NCBI GenBank assembly: GCA_030695945.1
Contig: JAUYOG010000023.1
Coordinates: 62,001-126,000, forward strand
Direction: 5' to 3'
DNA: 64,000 nucleotides
DNA from: Ramlibacter sp.
GTDB taxonomy: Bacteria; Pseudomonadota; Gammaproteobacteria; Burkholderiales; Burkholderiaceae_C
Shown: positions 52,803 through 61,505 of the stretch, one piece after another
How positions within the stretch are numbered: position 1 is the first letter of the stretch
Layout: each line of letters begins with the position of its first letter
The notes under the pieces: generated by a model
The model's database searches: none
The model's input: only the letters and a program-made list of their open reading frames with translations
Told to the model about the DNA's origin: nothing
Made by a program: the position numbers and the translations under genes

Positions 52803-52890
52803 TCCCCCCCGAAGCGCCTACGGCGCCTCCCCCTCAAGGGGGCGCAACCAGCGGCCCGGCAAAGCCGGTTCCGCGGTTGCCCCCGAAAGG
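52803..52890. repeat. Type B repeat copy 2 between accC and prmA
   Basis: CCCCCCCGAAGCGCCTACGGCGCCTCCCCCTCAAGGGGGCGCAACCAGCGGCCCGGCAAAGCCGGTTCCGCGGTTGCCCCCGAAAGG. Confidence 0.85.
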
Positions 52891-52898
52891 TCGCTTCT

Positions 52899-53780
52899 GT
52901 GTTCGAGTTGAGTCTGCTTTGCCCCGAGGACCGCATTGAAGTGGTGAGCGAGGCACTGGACGCGCTCGATGCCCTCAGCGTGTCCGTGGAGGACGCCGAC
53001 GCGCAGACCGACGCCGAGCAGGCGCTGTTCGGCGAGCCGGGCATGCCGCCGCCGAAGGAGGGCTGGCAGCGCTCCCGCGTGATTGCCCTGTTCGCGACCG
53101 ATGCCGCGGCCCGCGATGCTTTACGGTTGCTCGAAGTCCAGGATTTCTTCGGCAGCTGCAGGTTCCTCGGCGTGACGCCGGTGCCGGACCAGGATTGGGT
53201 GCGCCTCACGCAGTCGCAGTTCGCGCCGGTGGAGATCACGCCCGAATTCTGGATCGTGCCGACATGGCACGAGCCGCCCGCGCAGGCGCGGCAGGTGATC
53301 CGCCTGGATCCGGGCCTGGCCTTCGGCACGGGCACGCATCCCACCACCCGCATGTGCCTGCGCTGGATCGCGCGTCACGCGATGCGGGGCCAACGCGTGC
53401 TGGACTACGGCTGCGGCTCGGGCATCCTGGCGATCGGCGCCGCACGCTTCGGGGCCTCGCATATCGATGCGGTCGACATCGACCCGGCCGCCGTGCAATC
53501 CACCGTCGACAACGCCACCGCCAACGGGGTCCGGGTCAACGCGGGCCTTCCCGACAAGGCCGGGGGCCGCTACGACACCGTGCTGGCCAACATCCTCGCG
53601 ACGCCGCTCAAGGTGCTGGCGCCGCTCCTGTGCTCTTACGTGGCGCCAGGCGGCGCGCTGGTGCTGGCGGGCATCCTCGAGCGCCAGGCCGACGAACTCC
53701 GGGCCGCGTATGCACCTTTCGCCAGGCTCGACGTGGCCGATGCGGAGGATGGCTGGGTGCTGATGACGGCGACGCTCTGA
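52899..53780 (+). CDS. prmA: Ribosomal protein L11 methyltransferase
   Basis: LDPGLAFGTGTHPTTRMCLRWI, VLDYGCGSGILAIGAARFGA, VLANILATPLKVLAP. Confidence 0.95.
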   Translation: MFELSLLCPEDRIEVVSEALDALDALSVSVEDADAQTDAEQALFGEPGMPPPKEGWQRSRVIALFATDAAARDALRLLEVQDFFGSCRFLGVTPVPDQDWVRLTQSQFAPVEITPEFWIVPTWHEPPAQARQVIRLDPGLAFGTGTHPTTRMCLRWIARHAMRGQRVLDYGCGSGILAIGAARFGASHIDAVDIDPAAVQSTVDNATANGVRVNAGLPDKAGGRYDTVLANILATPLKVLAPLLCSYVAPGGALVLAGILERQADELRAAYAPFARLDVADAEDGWVLMTATL

Positions 53781-53830
53781 GTTCGACGCCAGGGCGGCGG
53801 GGGCGCGCTGGCTACAATCGCGGGCTGATG

Positions 53831-53907
53831 CCGGCCCCCACGCTTGTCACTTCGTTTACTGCGCTGCCCCCCTGGGGGGCTTCAGCCTCCTTGAGGCGGC
53901 TCGGCGG
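53831..53907. repeat. Type A repeat copy 6
   Basis: CCGGCCCCCACGCTTGTCACTTCG...GCTGCCCCCCTGGGGGGCTTCAGCC...GGCGGCTCGGCGG. Confidence 0.65.
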
Positions 53908-53914
53908 AGGCTGA

Positions 53915-54910
53915 ATGAGCCTGATCACGCGCTGCCCCGCCTGCGGGACGATGTTCAAAGTCGTGCCCGACCAACTCAGGATCTCGGAAGGATGGGTGCG
54001 CTGCGGGCATTGCGCCGACGTCTTCGATGCCTCCGCGCACCTGCAGGCCGATGCCCCCGTCGTGCCGGAGGCTCCGCCCGTCGAGAGCCCCGCCACACTG
54101 GTGCGGGAAAGCGGCGGCGTCGCTGCCCCCGCCGATACACCGGACATTGATGAGGGGCAGGCCGAACCCGAGGAGTTCCTGTCGTCGCTGAACACGGAGG
54201 TGGACGGCGCGATGGCGCTGGATGCGCCGGATTCGGCGCAGCTGGAAGCCGAGGCGCGGACGTTGCGCGAAACGCCGCTGGACCGGCCGTTCGAATTGCG
54301 GCGACAGGATGAGGCCGACGAGGTCGCCGAGCCGCTGCCCTCGCGATTCACGCCCGTGCCCGAATCGGAACTCGAACCCGAACTCCACGACCTGTCGTTC
54401 GTGCGCCAGGCGCGCAGCCAGGAGTTCTGGCGCAAACCCGGCATCCGCGCGGTCCTCGCGCTCGTGCTGTTGGTGCTGGTCTTCCTGCTGGCGGCGCAGA
54501 TCGGCGTGCATGACCGGGACCGTCTCGCGGCCGCGCACCCCGCGCTGCGACCCTGGCTGGCCCGGCTGTGCGAGCCGCTCAGGTGCCGCATCGCACCGCC
54601 GCGCCAGATCGACGCGATCGTGATCGACAGTTCGTCTTTCAACAAGTTGCGCGGCGATGCCTACCGGCTCAACTTCACCCTGAAGAACCAAGCCACCATG
54701 CAGGTGGCGATGCCCGCGCTGGAGCTGACGCTGACCGATGGCCAGGAGCAGCCCGTGGTGCGGCGCGTACTGCTGCCGGCGGATCTCGGGACCCATCCCG
54801 GCGTCATTGCCGCCACGGCGGACTGGTCCGGCTCGCTCGCGCTGGCCGTGGCGGGCAACGGCGCCGGTGCACGGATCGCCGGTTATCGCCTGCTGGCTTT
54901 CTACCCCTGA
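53915..54910 (+). CDS. Zinc-ribbon (MJ0042-type) and DUF3426-like membrane protein
   Basis: MSLITRCPACGTMFKVVPDQLRISEGWVRCGHCADVFDA; single TM; C-terminal SSFNKLRGDAYRLNFTLKNQATMQVAMPALELTLTD. Confidence 0.88.
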   Translation: MSLITRCPACGTMFKVVPDQLRISEGWVRCGHCADVFDASAHLQADAPVVPEAPPVESPATLVRESGGVAAPADTPDIDEGQAEPEEFLSSLNTEVDGAMALDAPDSAQLEAEARTLRETPLDRPFELRRQDEADEVAEPLPSRFTPVPESELEPELHDLSFVRQARSQEFWRKPGIRAVLALVLLVLVFLLAAQIGVHDRDRLAAAHPALRPWLARLCEPLRCRIAPPRQIDAIVIDSSSFNKLRGDAYRLNFTLKNQATMQVAMPALELTLTDGQEQPVVRRVLLPADLGTHPGVIAATADWSGSLALAVAGNGAGARIAGYRLLAFYP

Positions 54911-54932
54911 CTACCCTCACGGAACCTTCACC

Positions 54933-55814
54933 ATGGCAGCATTGATCTGTGGCTCCCTTGCCTTCGACACCATCATGGACTTCGAGGGGCGCTTTGCCGA
55001 GCAGATCCTGCCGGACCAGCTGCACATCCTCAACGTTTCCTTCCTGGTGCCGGCGCTGCGGCGCGACTTCGGGGGCTGCGCGGGCAACATCGCCTACAGC
55101 CTGAAGATGCTGGGTGGCGAGCCCCTGCCGATGGCGACCGTCGGCAGCGACGGCGCGGACTACCTGGCGCGGCTGGAGGCGCTGGGTATCGCCACGCAAT
55201 ACGTCAAGGTGGTCGGCGACACCTACACGGCGCAGGCGATGATCATGACCGACCGCGACAACAACCAGATCACGGCGTTCCATCCCGGCGCGATGATGCA
55301 GGCCCACGCCACGCGCATCGAGGCGAGGCCGGATGTCAAGCTGGGCATCATCTCGCCCGACGGCCGCGACGCGATGCTGCAGCACGCGCAGCAGTTCGTG
55401 GATTGCGGCATCCCGTTCGTCTTCGACCCGGGCCAGGGCCTGCCGATGTTCGACGGCAGGGAACTGGCGCGTTTCATCGAGCAGGCGACGTGGGTGACGG
55501 TGAACGACTACGAAGGCAAGATGCTGGGCGAGCGGACGGGCTGGAGCAGCGCGGAAATCTCGCGCCGGGTCGAGGGCCTGGTCGTGACGCTCGGCGGCGA
55601 GGGCTGCGAGGTGTGGATCGATGGGGAGAAGACGACCGTGCCGCCGGTGAAGGCGCGCGAGATCGTGGACCCCACCGGCTGCGGCGATGCCTGGCGCGGC
55701 GCGCTGCTGCACGGGCTGGAGCAGGGCTGGCCGCTCGCGCGCTGCGCCGAGCTTGGCAACCGGGTGGGCGCGACCAAGATCGCGAGCCGCGGCCCGCAGA
55801 ACTGGAAACCCTAG
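54933..55814 (+). CDS. PfkB-family carbohydrate/adenosine kinase-like protein
   Basis: GGCAGNIAYSLKMLGGEPLPMATVGSDG and VDPTGCGDAWRGALLHGL motifs. Confidence 0.92.
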   Translation: MAALICGSLAFDTIMDFEGRFAEQILPDQLHILNVSFLVPALRRDFGGCAGNIAYSLKMLGGEPLPMATVGSDGADYLARLEALGIATQYVKVVGDTYTAQAMIMTDRDNNQITAFHPGAMMQAHATRIEARPDVKLGIISPDGRDAMLQHAQQFVDCGIPFVFDPGQGLPMFDGRELARFIEQATWVTVNDYEGKMLGERTGWSSAEISRRVEGLVVTLGGEGCEVWIDGEKTTVPPVKAREIVDPTGCGDAWRGALLHGLEQGWPLARCAELGNRVGATKIASRGPQNWKP

Positions 55815-56578
55815 CCGCGCGCCAGCGTCACGCCGCCATCGACGACGATGGTCTGGCCGACCACGTAATCGCCGGCCCGTGAGGCGAGGTAGATCGCGAC
55901 GCCCGCCATGTCCTCCTCCGTGCCGATCCGCCCGGAGGGAATGCGCCTGGCCACTTCGTCGCCATGGTCGCGTGCCAGCCGGTTCATGTCGGAGGCGAAG
56001 GCGCCCGGCGCGATGCCGCTGACCACGATGTTGTCCTGCACCAGGCGCAGCGACATGCGCTTGGTCAGGTGGATCAGGCCGGCCTTGCTGGCGGCGTACG
56101 AGTAGGTCTCCTGCGGATTCACCGAGACGCCGTCGATCGAGGCGATGTTGATCACCTTGGCGCAATGGGACTTGGCGCCGTATCGCAGCTGCTCGTGCAG
56201 CGCCTGGGTGAGGAAGAACGGCGACTTGACGTTCAGGTCCATCACCTTGTCCCACCCCTTCTCCGGGAAGGTGTCGAACGATTCGCCCCAGGCCGCGCCC
56301 GCGTTGTTCACGAGGATGTCGAGCGCGCCTTCCTTCGCTGCGTAGGCCGAGGCCAAGCCCCGGGCGCCTTCCACGGTGGACACGTCGGCGGGGAGCGCGA
56401 AGCACGGGCCCAGCGCCGAAAGCTCCCGGGCGGTGTCTTCGCAGGCGGCGGCCTTGCGCGAGGAGATGTAGACGCGTGCGCCCTGCATGAGGAAGCCCTT
56501 GGCGATCATGCGCCCGATGCCGCGCGAGCCGCCGGTGACGAGGGCGGTGCGGCCCTTGAGCGAGAAGAGGTCGTTCAT
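55811..56578 (-). CDS. SDR-family oxidoreductase
   Basis: ALVTGGSRGIGRMIAKGF, LVNNAGAAWGE, YSYAASKAGLIHLTK. Confidence 0.94.
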   Translation of the reverse strand: MNDLFSLKGRTALVTGGSRGIGRMIAKGFLMQGARVYISSRKAAACEDTARELSALGPCFALPADVSTVEGARGLASAYAAKEGALDILVNNAGAAWGESFDTFPEKGWDKVMDLNVKSPFFLTQALHEQLRYGAKSHCAKVINIASIDGVSVNPQETYSYAASKAGLIHLTKRMSLRLVQDNIVVSGIAPGAFASDMNRLARDHGDEVARRIPSGRIGTEEDMAGVAIYLASRAGDYVVGQTIVVDGGVTLARG

Positions 56579-56668
56579 TGCTGTTTCGAGGTTGGGACAG
56601 CGGCAGGTTAGCGCCTGCCCGCCGGGCGGCCAATCACCTGGATGACACCCTGGCGCGGCCGGGCTGGC

Positions 56669-57616
56669 TCAGGCGCGGGCGCGCCGCCGGTCCATCCAGG
56701 CGCGCAGCTCGCCGACCACGCCCTTGCGGAAGGCCAGAACGCAAACCACGAAGATCGCACCGATGATCACCGTCACCCAGCTGCCCACCTTGTCGGCGAG
56801 CATGTCCTGCAATGCGATGACGATGCCGGCGCCGAACACCGGGCCGAAGAACGTGCCCACGCCGCCCAGCAGGCTCATCAGGATCACCTCGCCGGACATC
56901 GTCCAGTGAACGTCCGACAAGGTCGCGAAGCCCATCACCAGCGTCTTGAGCGAACCGGCCAGCCCCGAGAGCGCGGCGGACAGCACGAAGGCCAGCAGCT
57001 TGTAGCGGTCGACCTCGTAGCCGAGCGACACGGCGCGCGGCTCGTTCTCGCGGATCATCTTGAGCACCTGGCCGAACGGCGAGGTGACGATGCGCGTGAT
57101 GCCGAGGAAGCACGCGATGAAGATGACCACGACCACGTAGTACATCACGGTGTCGGACGACAGGTCGAGCACGCCGAAGAGCGTGCCGCGCGGAACGCCC
57201 TGCAGGCCGTCCTCGCCGCCGGTGAACGGCGCCTGCAGGCAGATGAAGAACACCATCTGCGCCAGCGCAAGGGTGATCATCGCGAAGTAGATGCCCTGGC
57301 GGCGGATCGCCACCAGGCCGACCAGCAACCCGAGGAAGCCGGCGACGACGACGCCGGCGGCGATCGCCAGCTCCGGGGACCAGGCCTGCGACTTGACGAA
57401 GTAACCCGTCACGTAGGCTGAAAATCCGAAGAACGCCGCATGCCCGAACGAGAGCAGGCCGGTGAACCCGAGCAGCAGGTTGAACGCGCATGCGAACAAC
57501 GCGAAGCACAGCAGCTTCATCACAAAGACGGGGTACAGCCCGATCAGCGGCGCCACGAGCGCCAGGGCCAGCAGCGCCACATAAGTGGCGCGGATCAGTT
57601 TCTTGTCGTTGGTCAT
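56669..57616 (-). CDS. Branched-chain amino-acid-type ABC transporter permease (LivM-like)
   Basis: Polytopic; FTGLLSFGHAAFFGFSAYVTGY, LLGGVGTFFGPVFGAGIV. Confidence 0.92.
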   Translation of the reverse strand: MTNDKKLIRATYVALLALALVAPLIGLYPVFVMKLLCFALFACAFNLLLGFTGLLSFGHAAFFGFSAYVTGYFVKSQAWSPELAIAAGVVVAGFLGLLVGLVAIRRQGIYFAMITLALAQMVFFICLQAPFTGGEDGLQGVPRGTLFGVLDLSSDTVMYYVVVVIFIACFLGITRIVTSPFGQVLKMIRENEPRAVSLGYEVDRYKLLAFVLSAALSGLAGSLKTLVMGFATLSDVHWTMSGEVILMSLLGGVGTFFGPVFGAGIVIALQDMLADKVGSWVTVIIGAIFVVCVLAFRKGVVGELRAWMDRRRARA

Positions 57617-57621
57617 TTTTT

Positions 57622-58506
57622 TCACGCCTCCTTGCCGAAGAGGCCGGCGGGGCGCAGGATCAGGACGACCACCATCACGACGAAGACGACGACACTGGAT
57701 GCCTCGGGGTAGAACACGCGCGTCATGCCCTCCACGACGCCCAGCCCCAGGCCGGTGATGACGGAGCCCAGAATCGAACCCATGCCGCCGATCACCACCA
57801 CGGCAAAGACGACGATGATCAGGTTCGAACCCATCAGCGGGTTGACCTGGATGATCGGGGCGGCCAGCACGCCCGCCAGCGCGGCCAGCGCGGCGCCGGC
57901 GCCATAGGTGAGCATCACCATCATCGGCACGTTGACCCCGAACGCCTGGACCAGCTTGGCGTTCTCGGTGCCGGCGCGCAAATAGGCGCCCAGCCGCGTG
58001 CGTTCGATCAGGAACCAGGTGCCCAGGCAGACCACCAGCGAAGCCAGCACCACGAAGGCGCGGTAGTTCGGCAGCACCATGAACCCCAGGTTGGTGGCGC
58101 CGGCGAGCAGGTCGGGCACCGGGTAGTTCTGCCCGGAAACGCCGTACTGGTCGCGGAAGATGCCTTCGAATATCAACGAAAGCCCGAATGTGAGCAGCAG
58201 ACCGTACAGCGGATCGAGCCCGTACAGGTGCTTGAGCATGGTGCGTTCTATCACCACCCCGAGGATGCCGACCACGAGCGGTGCCAGGACCAGGGCGAGC
58301 CAGAAGTTGACACCGAACTTGTCCAGCATGATCCACGCGGCGAACGCGCCCAGCATGTACAGCGCGCCATGCGCGAAGTTCACGATGTCCAGCAGGCCGA
58401 AGATGACGGCCAGGCCCAGGCTGAGCATGGCGTAGAAAGCGCCGTTCACCAGGCCCAGCATGAGCTGGCCCAGGAAGGCCTGGTGGGGGATGCCGAAAAT
58501 CTCCAT
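57622..58506 (-). CDS. Branched-chain amino-acid-type ABC transporter permease (LivH-like)
   Basis: LVNGAFYAMLSLGLAVIFGLLDIVNFAHGALYMLGAF; GGMGSILGSVITGLGLG. Confidence 0.93.
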   Translation of the reverse strand: MEIFGIPHQAFLGQLMLGLVNGAFYAMLSLGLAVIFGLLDIVNFAHGALYMLGAFAAWIMLDKFGVNFWLALVLAPLVVGILGVVIERTMLKHLYGLDPLYGLLLTFGLSLIFEGIFRDQYGVSGQNYPVPDLLAGATNLGFMVLPNYRAFVVLASLVVCLGTWFLIERTRLGAYLRAGTENAKLVQAFGVNVPMMVMLTYGAGAALAALAGVLAAPIIQVNPLMGSNLIIVVFAVVVIGGMGSILGSVITGLGLGVVEGMTRVFYPEASSVVVFVVMVVVLILRPAGLFGKEA

Positions 58507-58532
58507 GGGGGTAACGCTTCGCGAAAGGAAGA

Positions 58533-58554
58533 AGCCGGCCCGCGGGGGCCGGCT
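58533..58554 (-). terminator. Intergenic hairpin between substrate-binding protein and LivH-like permease genes
   Basis: AGCCGGCCCGCGGGGGCCGGCT perfect 9-bp stem; weak pyrimidine tract on the minus strand, so attenuator/stabiliser rather than strong terminator. Confidence 0.5.
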
Positions 58555-58566
58555 ATTTCTGGGTTT

Positions 58567-59682
58567 TTACTTCTTGAGCAGTGCGCACTTGGACTCGGCC
58601 ACGGTGGTGAACGCCTGGTCACCCGGCACCTTCTGCACCAGCTTGTAGTAATCCCACGGCGTGGTCGATTCCTTCGTGCCCTTGACCTGGAACAGGTACA
58701 TGTCGTGGATCATGCGGCCGTCGGCGCGGATCTTGCCCTTGCTGTAGAAGTCGTTCGCGCCCGTCTTCTTGATCTCGGCCATCACCTTGTCGGCGTCCGT
58801 CGAGCCCACGGCCTTCACCGCGTTCAGGTACGTCAGGGTCGCGGAGTAGTCGGCGGCTTGCAGGCTGGAGGGCATGCGCTTGTACTTGTCGAAGAAGCGC
58901 TTGGCGAACTTGCGCGAGGCGTCGTCCTGGTTCCAGTACCAGCTGTCGGCCAGCTGCAGGCCTTCGGTGTTCGCCAGCCCCAGGCTGTGCACGTCGTTGA
59001 TGAACACCAGCAGGCCGGCGATCTTCATCGTCTTGTTGATGCCGAACTCCTTGGCTGCCTTCATCGCGTTCGTGAAGTCGCCGCCGGCGTTCGCCAGGCC
59101 CAGGATCTGCGCCTTGCTGGACTGCGCCTGCAGCAGGAACGACGAGAAGTCAGAGGCGTTCAGCGGGTGGCGCACGGCGCCCACCACTGTGCCGCCGTTG
59201 GCCTTGACCAGCGCGTTGCCGGCAACCTTGGCCAGCGCCACGGTGTCGTAAGCGTAGTGGACCGTGTAGGGTGAGCAGTCCTCGTTGGTCAGGCGGGCCG
59301 AGCCGGCGCCGATGACCAGGAACGGGCGCTTCTTCTCGAGTGCCACCTTGGACATGGCCAGCGCGGTGCCCGAGCTGGTGCCACCCACCAGCATGGAAAG
59401 GTTTTCCTTGTCCATCCACTCGCGGGCCTTCGAGCTCGCGACGTCGGCCTTGTTCTGGTGGTCGGCCGTCAGCACTTCGATCGGGCGGCCCAGCACCTTG
59501 CCGCCGAAGTCCTGCGCGGCCCACTTGATCATTTCTCCGCCGGCCGGGCCGTCGATGTCGGCGTACAGGCTCGACATGTCGGTGATGAAGCCGATCTTCA
59601 CCGGGCCGGAACTGCTCTGCGCGAAGGCGCTGAACGTGCCCAGGCCGACGGCCAGTGCTGCCACGAGGGTCTTGAGTTTCAT
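58567..59682 (-). CDS. ABC transporter substrate-binding protein (Leu/Ile/Val-binding family)
   Basis: Signal peptide; PVKIGFITDMSSLYADIDGPAGGEMIKWAAQDFGG; located in Liv-type operon. Confidence 0.93.
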   Translation of the reverse strand: MKLKTLVAALAVGLGTFSAFAQSSSGPVKIGFITDMSSLYADIDGPAGGEMIKWAAQDFGGKVLGRPIEVLTADHQNKADVASSKAREWMDKENLSMLVGGTSSGTALAMSKVALEKKRPFLVIGAGSARLTNEDCSPYTVHYAYDTVALAKVAGNALVKANGGTVVGAVRHPLNASDFSSFLLQAQSSKAQILGLANAGGDFTNAMKAAKEFGINKTMKIAGLLVFINDVHSLGLANTEGLQLADSWYWNQDDASRKFAKRFFDKYKRMPSSLQAADYSATLTYLNAVKAVGSTDADKVMAEIKKTGANDFYSKGKIRADGRMIHDMYLFQVKGTKESTTPWDYYKLVQKVPGDQAFTTVAESKCALLKK

Positions 59683-59728
59683 GTAAGTCTCCTGAAAAAA
59701 CGGGGTTGGGTGACGTGGACGGGCGGCG

Positions 59729-60433
59729 CTACACGCCCAGGAATTCCTGCAGCATGGCCATGTTGCCGGCCAGTTCGCGCTGCTCGAACTGCTTGACGAT
59801 GCGGCCGTGTTCCATCACGTAGAAACGGTCGGCCAGCGGCGCCGCGAAGCGGAAGTTCTGCTCCACCAGGACGATGGTGTAGCCCTTGGCCTTCAGGGTG
59901 CGGATCATCTCGGCCAGCTTCTGCACGATGACGGGGGCCAGGCCCTCGGAGATCTCGTCCAGCAACAGCAGGCGGGCGCCGGTGCGCAGGATCCGCGCCA
60001 CCGCCAGCATCTGCTGCTCGCCGCCCGACAGGCGCGTGCCGGGGCTGCCGGCACGCTCCTTGAGGTTGGGGAACATCTCGTAGATGTCGGCCACGCTCAT
60101 GCCGCCAGGGGCGATCACCGGTGGAAGCATCAGGTTCTCTTCGGCCGAGAGGCTGGCGAAGATGCCGCGCTCCTCGGGGCAGTAGCCCACGCCGAGCCGC
60201 GCAACTTTGTGCGGCGGCAGCTTGATGGCTTCCTCGCCGTGGATGCGGATCGATCCCTTGCGGCTGCCGGTGAGCCCGACGATCGCGCGCATGGTCGTGG
60301 TGCGGCCCGCGCCGTTGCGGCCCAGCAGGCAGACCACCTCGCCCTCGTTGACGGTGAGGTTCACGCCGTGAAGGATGTGCGATTCGCCGTACCAGGCGTT
60401 CAGGTCCTCGATGCGAAGGAGCTCCTTGGCCAT
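59729..60433 (-). CDS. ABC transporter ATP-binding protein (LivF-like)
   Basis: LLGRNGAGRTTTMRAIVGL (Walker A with K to R), LSGGEQQMLAVARIL, LLLLDEISEGLAP. Confidence 0.93.
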   Translation of the reverse strand: MAKELLRIEDLNAWYGESHILHGVNLTVNEGEVVCLLGRNGAGRTTTMRAIVGLTGSRKGSIRIHGEEAIKLPPHKVARLGVGYCPEERGIFASLSAEENLMLPPVIAPGGMSVADIYEMFPNLKERAGSPGTRLSGGEQQMLAVARILRTGARLLLLDEISEGLAPVIVQKLAEMIRTLKAKGYTIVLVEQNFRFAAPLADRFYVMEHGRIVKQFEQRELAGNMAMLQEFLGV

Positions 60434-60434
60434 A

Positions 60435-61208
60435 TCAGTGGGCTCCCTGGAGGGCGGCATCGGCCGTGCCCATGTACGCCTCGATGACCTGCGGGTTGGC
60501 CGACACCTCGGCGTACGGCCCGTCGGCGATGATGGCGCCGCGCTGCAGCACCGTGATCCGGTCGGCAATGGAGGCGACGACGTTCATGTTGTGCTCCACC
60601 ATCAGGATGGTGCGGCCGGTGGACACCTTCTTGATCAGCTCCGTCACGCGGTGCACGTCCTCGTGGCCCATCCCCTGCGTCGGCTCGTCCAGCAGCATCA
60701 GGTCGGGCTCCAGGGCCATGGTGGTGGCCAGTTCGAGCGCGCGCTTGCGGCCGTAGGGAAGGTTGACGGTGAGCTCGTCCGCGAAATCCTTCAGGTCCAC
60801 CGCGGCCAGCAGCTCGTCCGCTCGTTCATGCAAGTGGTGCAGCGAGTGCTCCGGTCTCCAGAAGTGGAACGAGGTGCCCAGGCCGCGCTGCAGGGCGGCG
60901 CGCACGTTCTCGAGCACGGTCATGTGGGGGAACACCGCGGAAATCTGGAAGGAGCGGACAATGCCGCGCCGCGCCGTTTGCGCGGGCTTCTCGTGCGTGA
61001 TGTCCTCGCCGCGGTAGATGATGGTGCCGCGGGTGGGGATGATGAATTTGGTCAGCAGGTTGAAAAAAGTCGTCTTGCCGGCCCCGTTCGGGCCGATCAG
61101 CGCATGGATATGCCCGCGCGCGACCTTCAGGTCGACGTTGTTGACCGCGACGAAGCCCTTGAACTCCTTGGTCAGGCCCTTCGTCTCGAGAATGAACTCA
61201 GCTGCCAA
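60435..61208 (-). CDS. ABC transporter ATP-binding protein (LivG-like)
   Basis: ALIGPNGAGKTTFFNLLTKF, NLPYGRKRALELATTMALEPDLMLLDEPTQGM. Confidence 0.94.
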   Translation of the reverse strand: MAAEFILETKGLTKEFKGFVAVNNVDLKVARGHIHALIGPNGAGKTTFFNLLTKFIIPTRGTIIYRGEDITHEKPAQTARRGIVRSFQISAVFPHMTVLENVRAALQRGLGTSFHFWRPEHSLHHLHERADELLAAVDLKDFADELTVNLPYGRKRALELATTMALEPDLMLLDEPTQGMGHEDVHRVTELIKKVSTGRTILMVEHNMNVVASIADRITVLQRGAIIADGPYAEVSANPQVIEAYMGTADAALQGAH

Positions 61209-61382
61209 TCCGCCTCCTGCGTTGAACGAGTTGCTCCAGCCAGTAGCGGAGCAACGGGATGGCGAATGCTAAGAACGCATGCTGCACTGCGATAGGGGGT
61301 AAGACCTTAGGTAGTTTTGCGTGATGGACCGCGCCAGAGGGCGGCTCCTCGAGCATGCTGTCAGAAGCCTGACTGACGCGCG

Positions 61383-61505
61383 CTAATGGCCCTCGCGGGC
61401 CCTTGCCAGCAGCTCCGCCGGGAACGCGTTCATGTGGCCCACATGGTCGCAGTGCCACGGGTAGACGGCGCCACGGTAGGTGATGCCCGCCTCGGCCGCC
61501 CTCAC
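61383..61505 (-). pseudogene. Truncated N-terminal remnant of a hotdog-fold acyl-CoA thioesterase
   Basis: [40 protein letters not shown] stop; YRGxVYPWHCDHxGHMN is a thioesterase N-terminal signature; GTG overlaps icmF stop. Confidence 0.55.
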
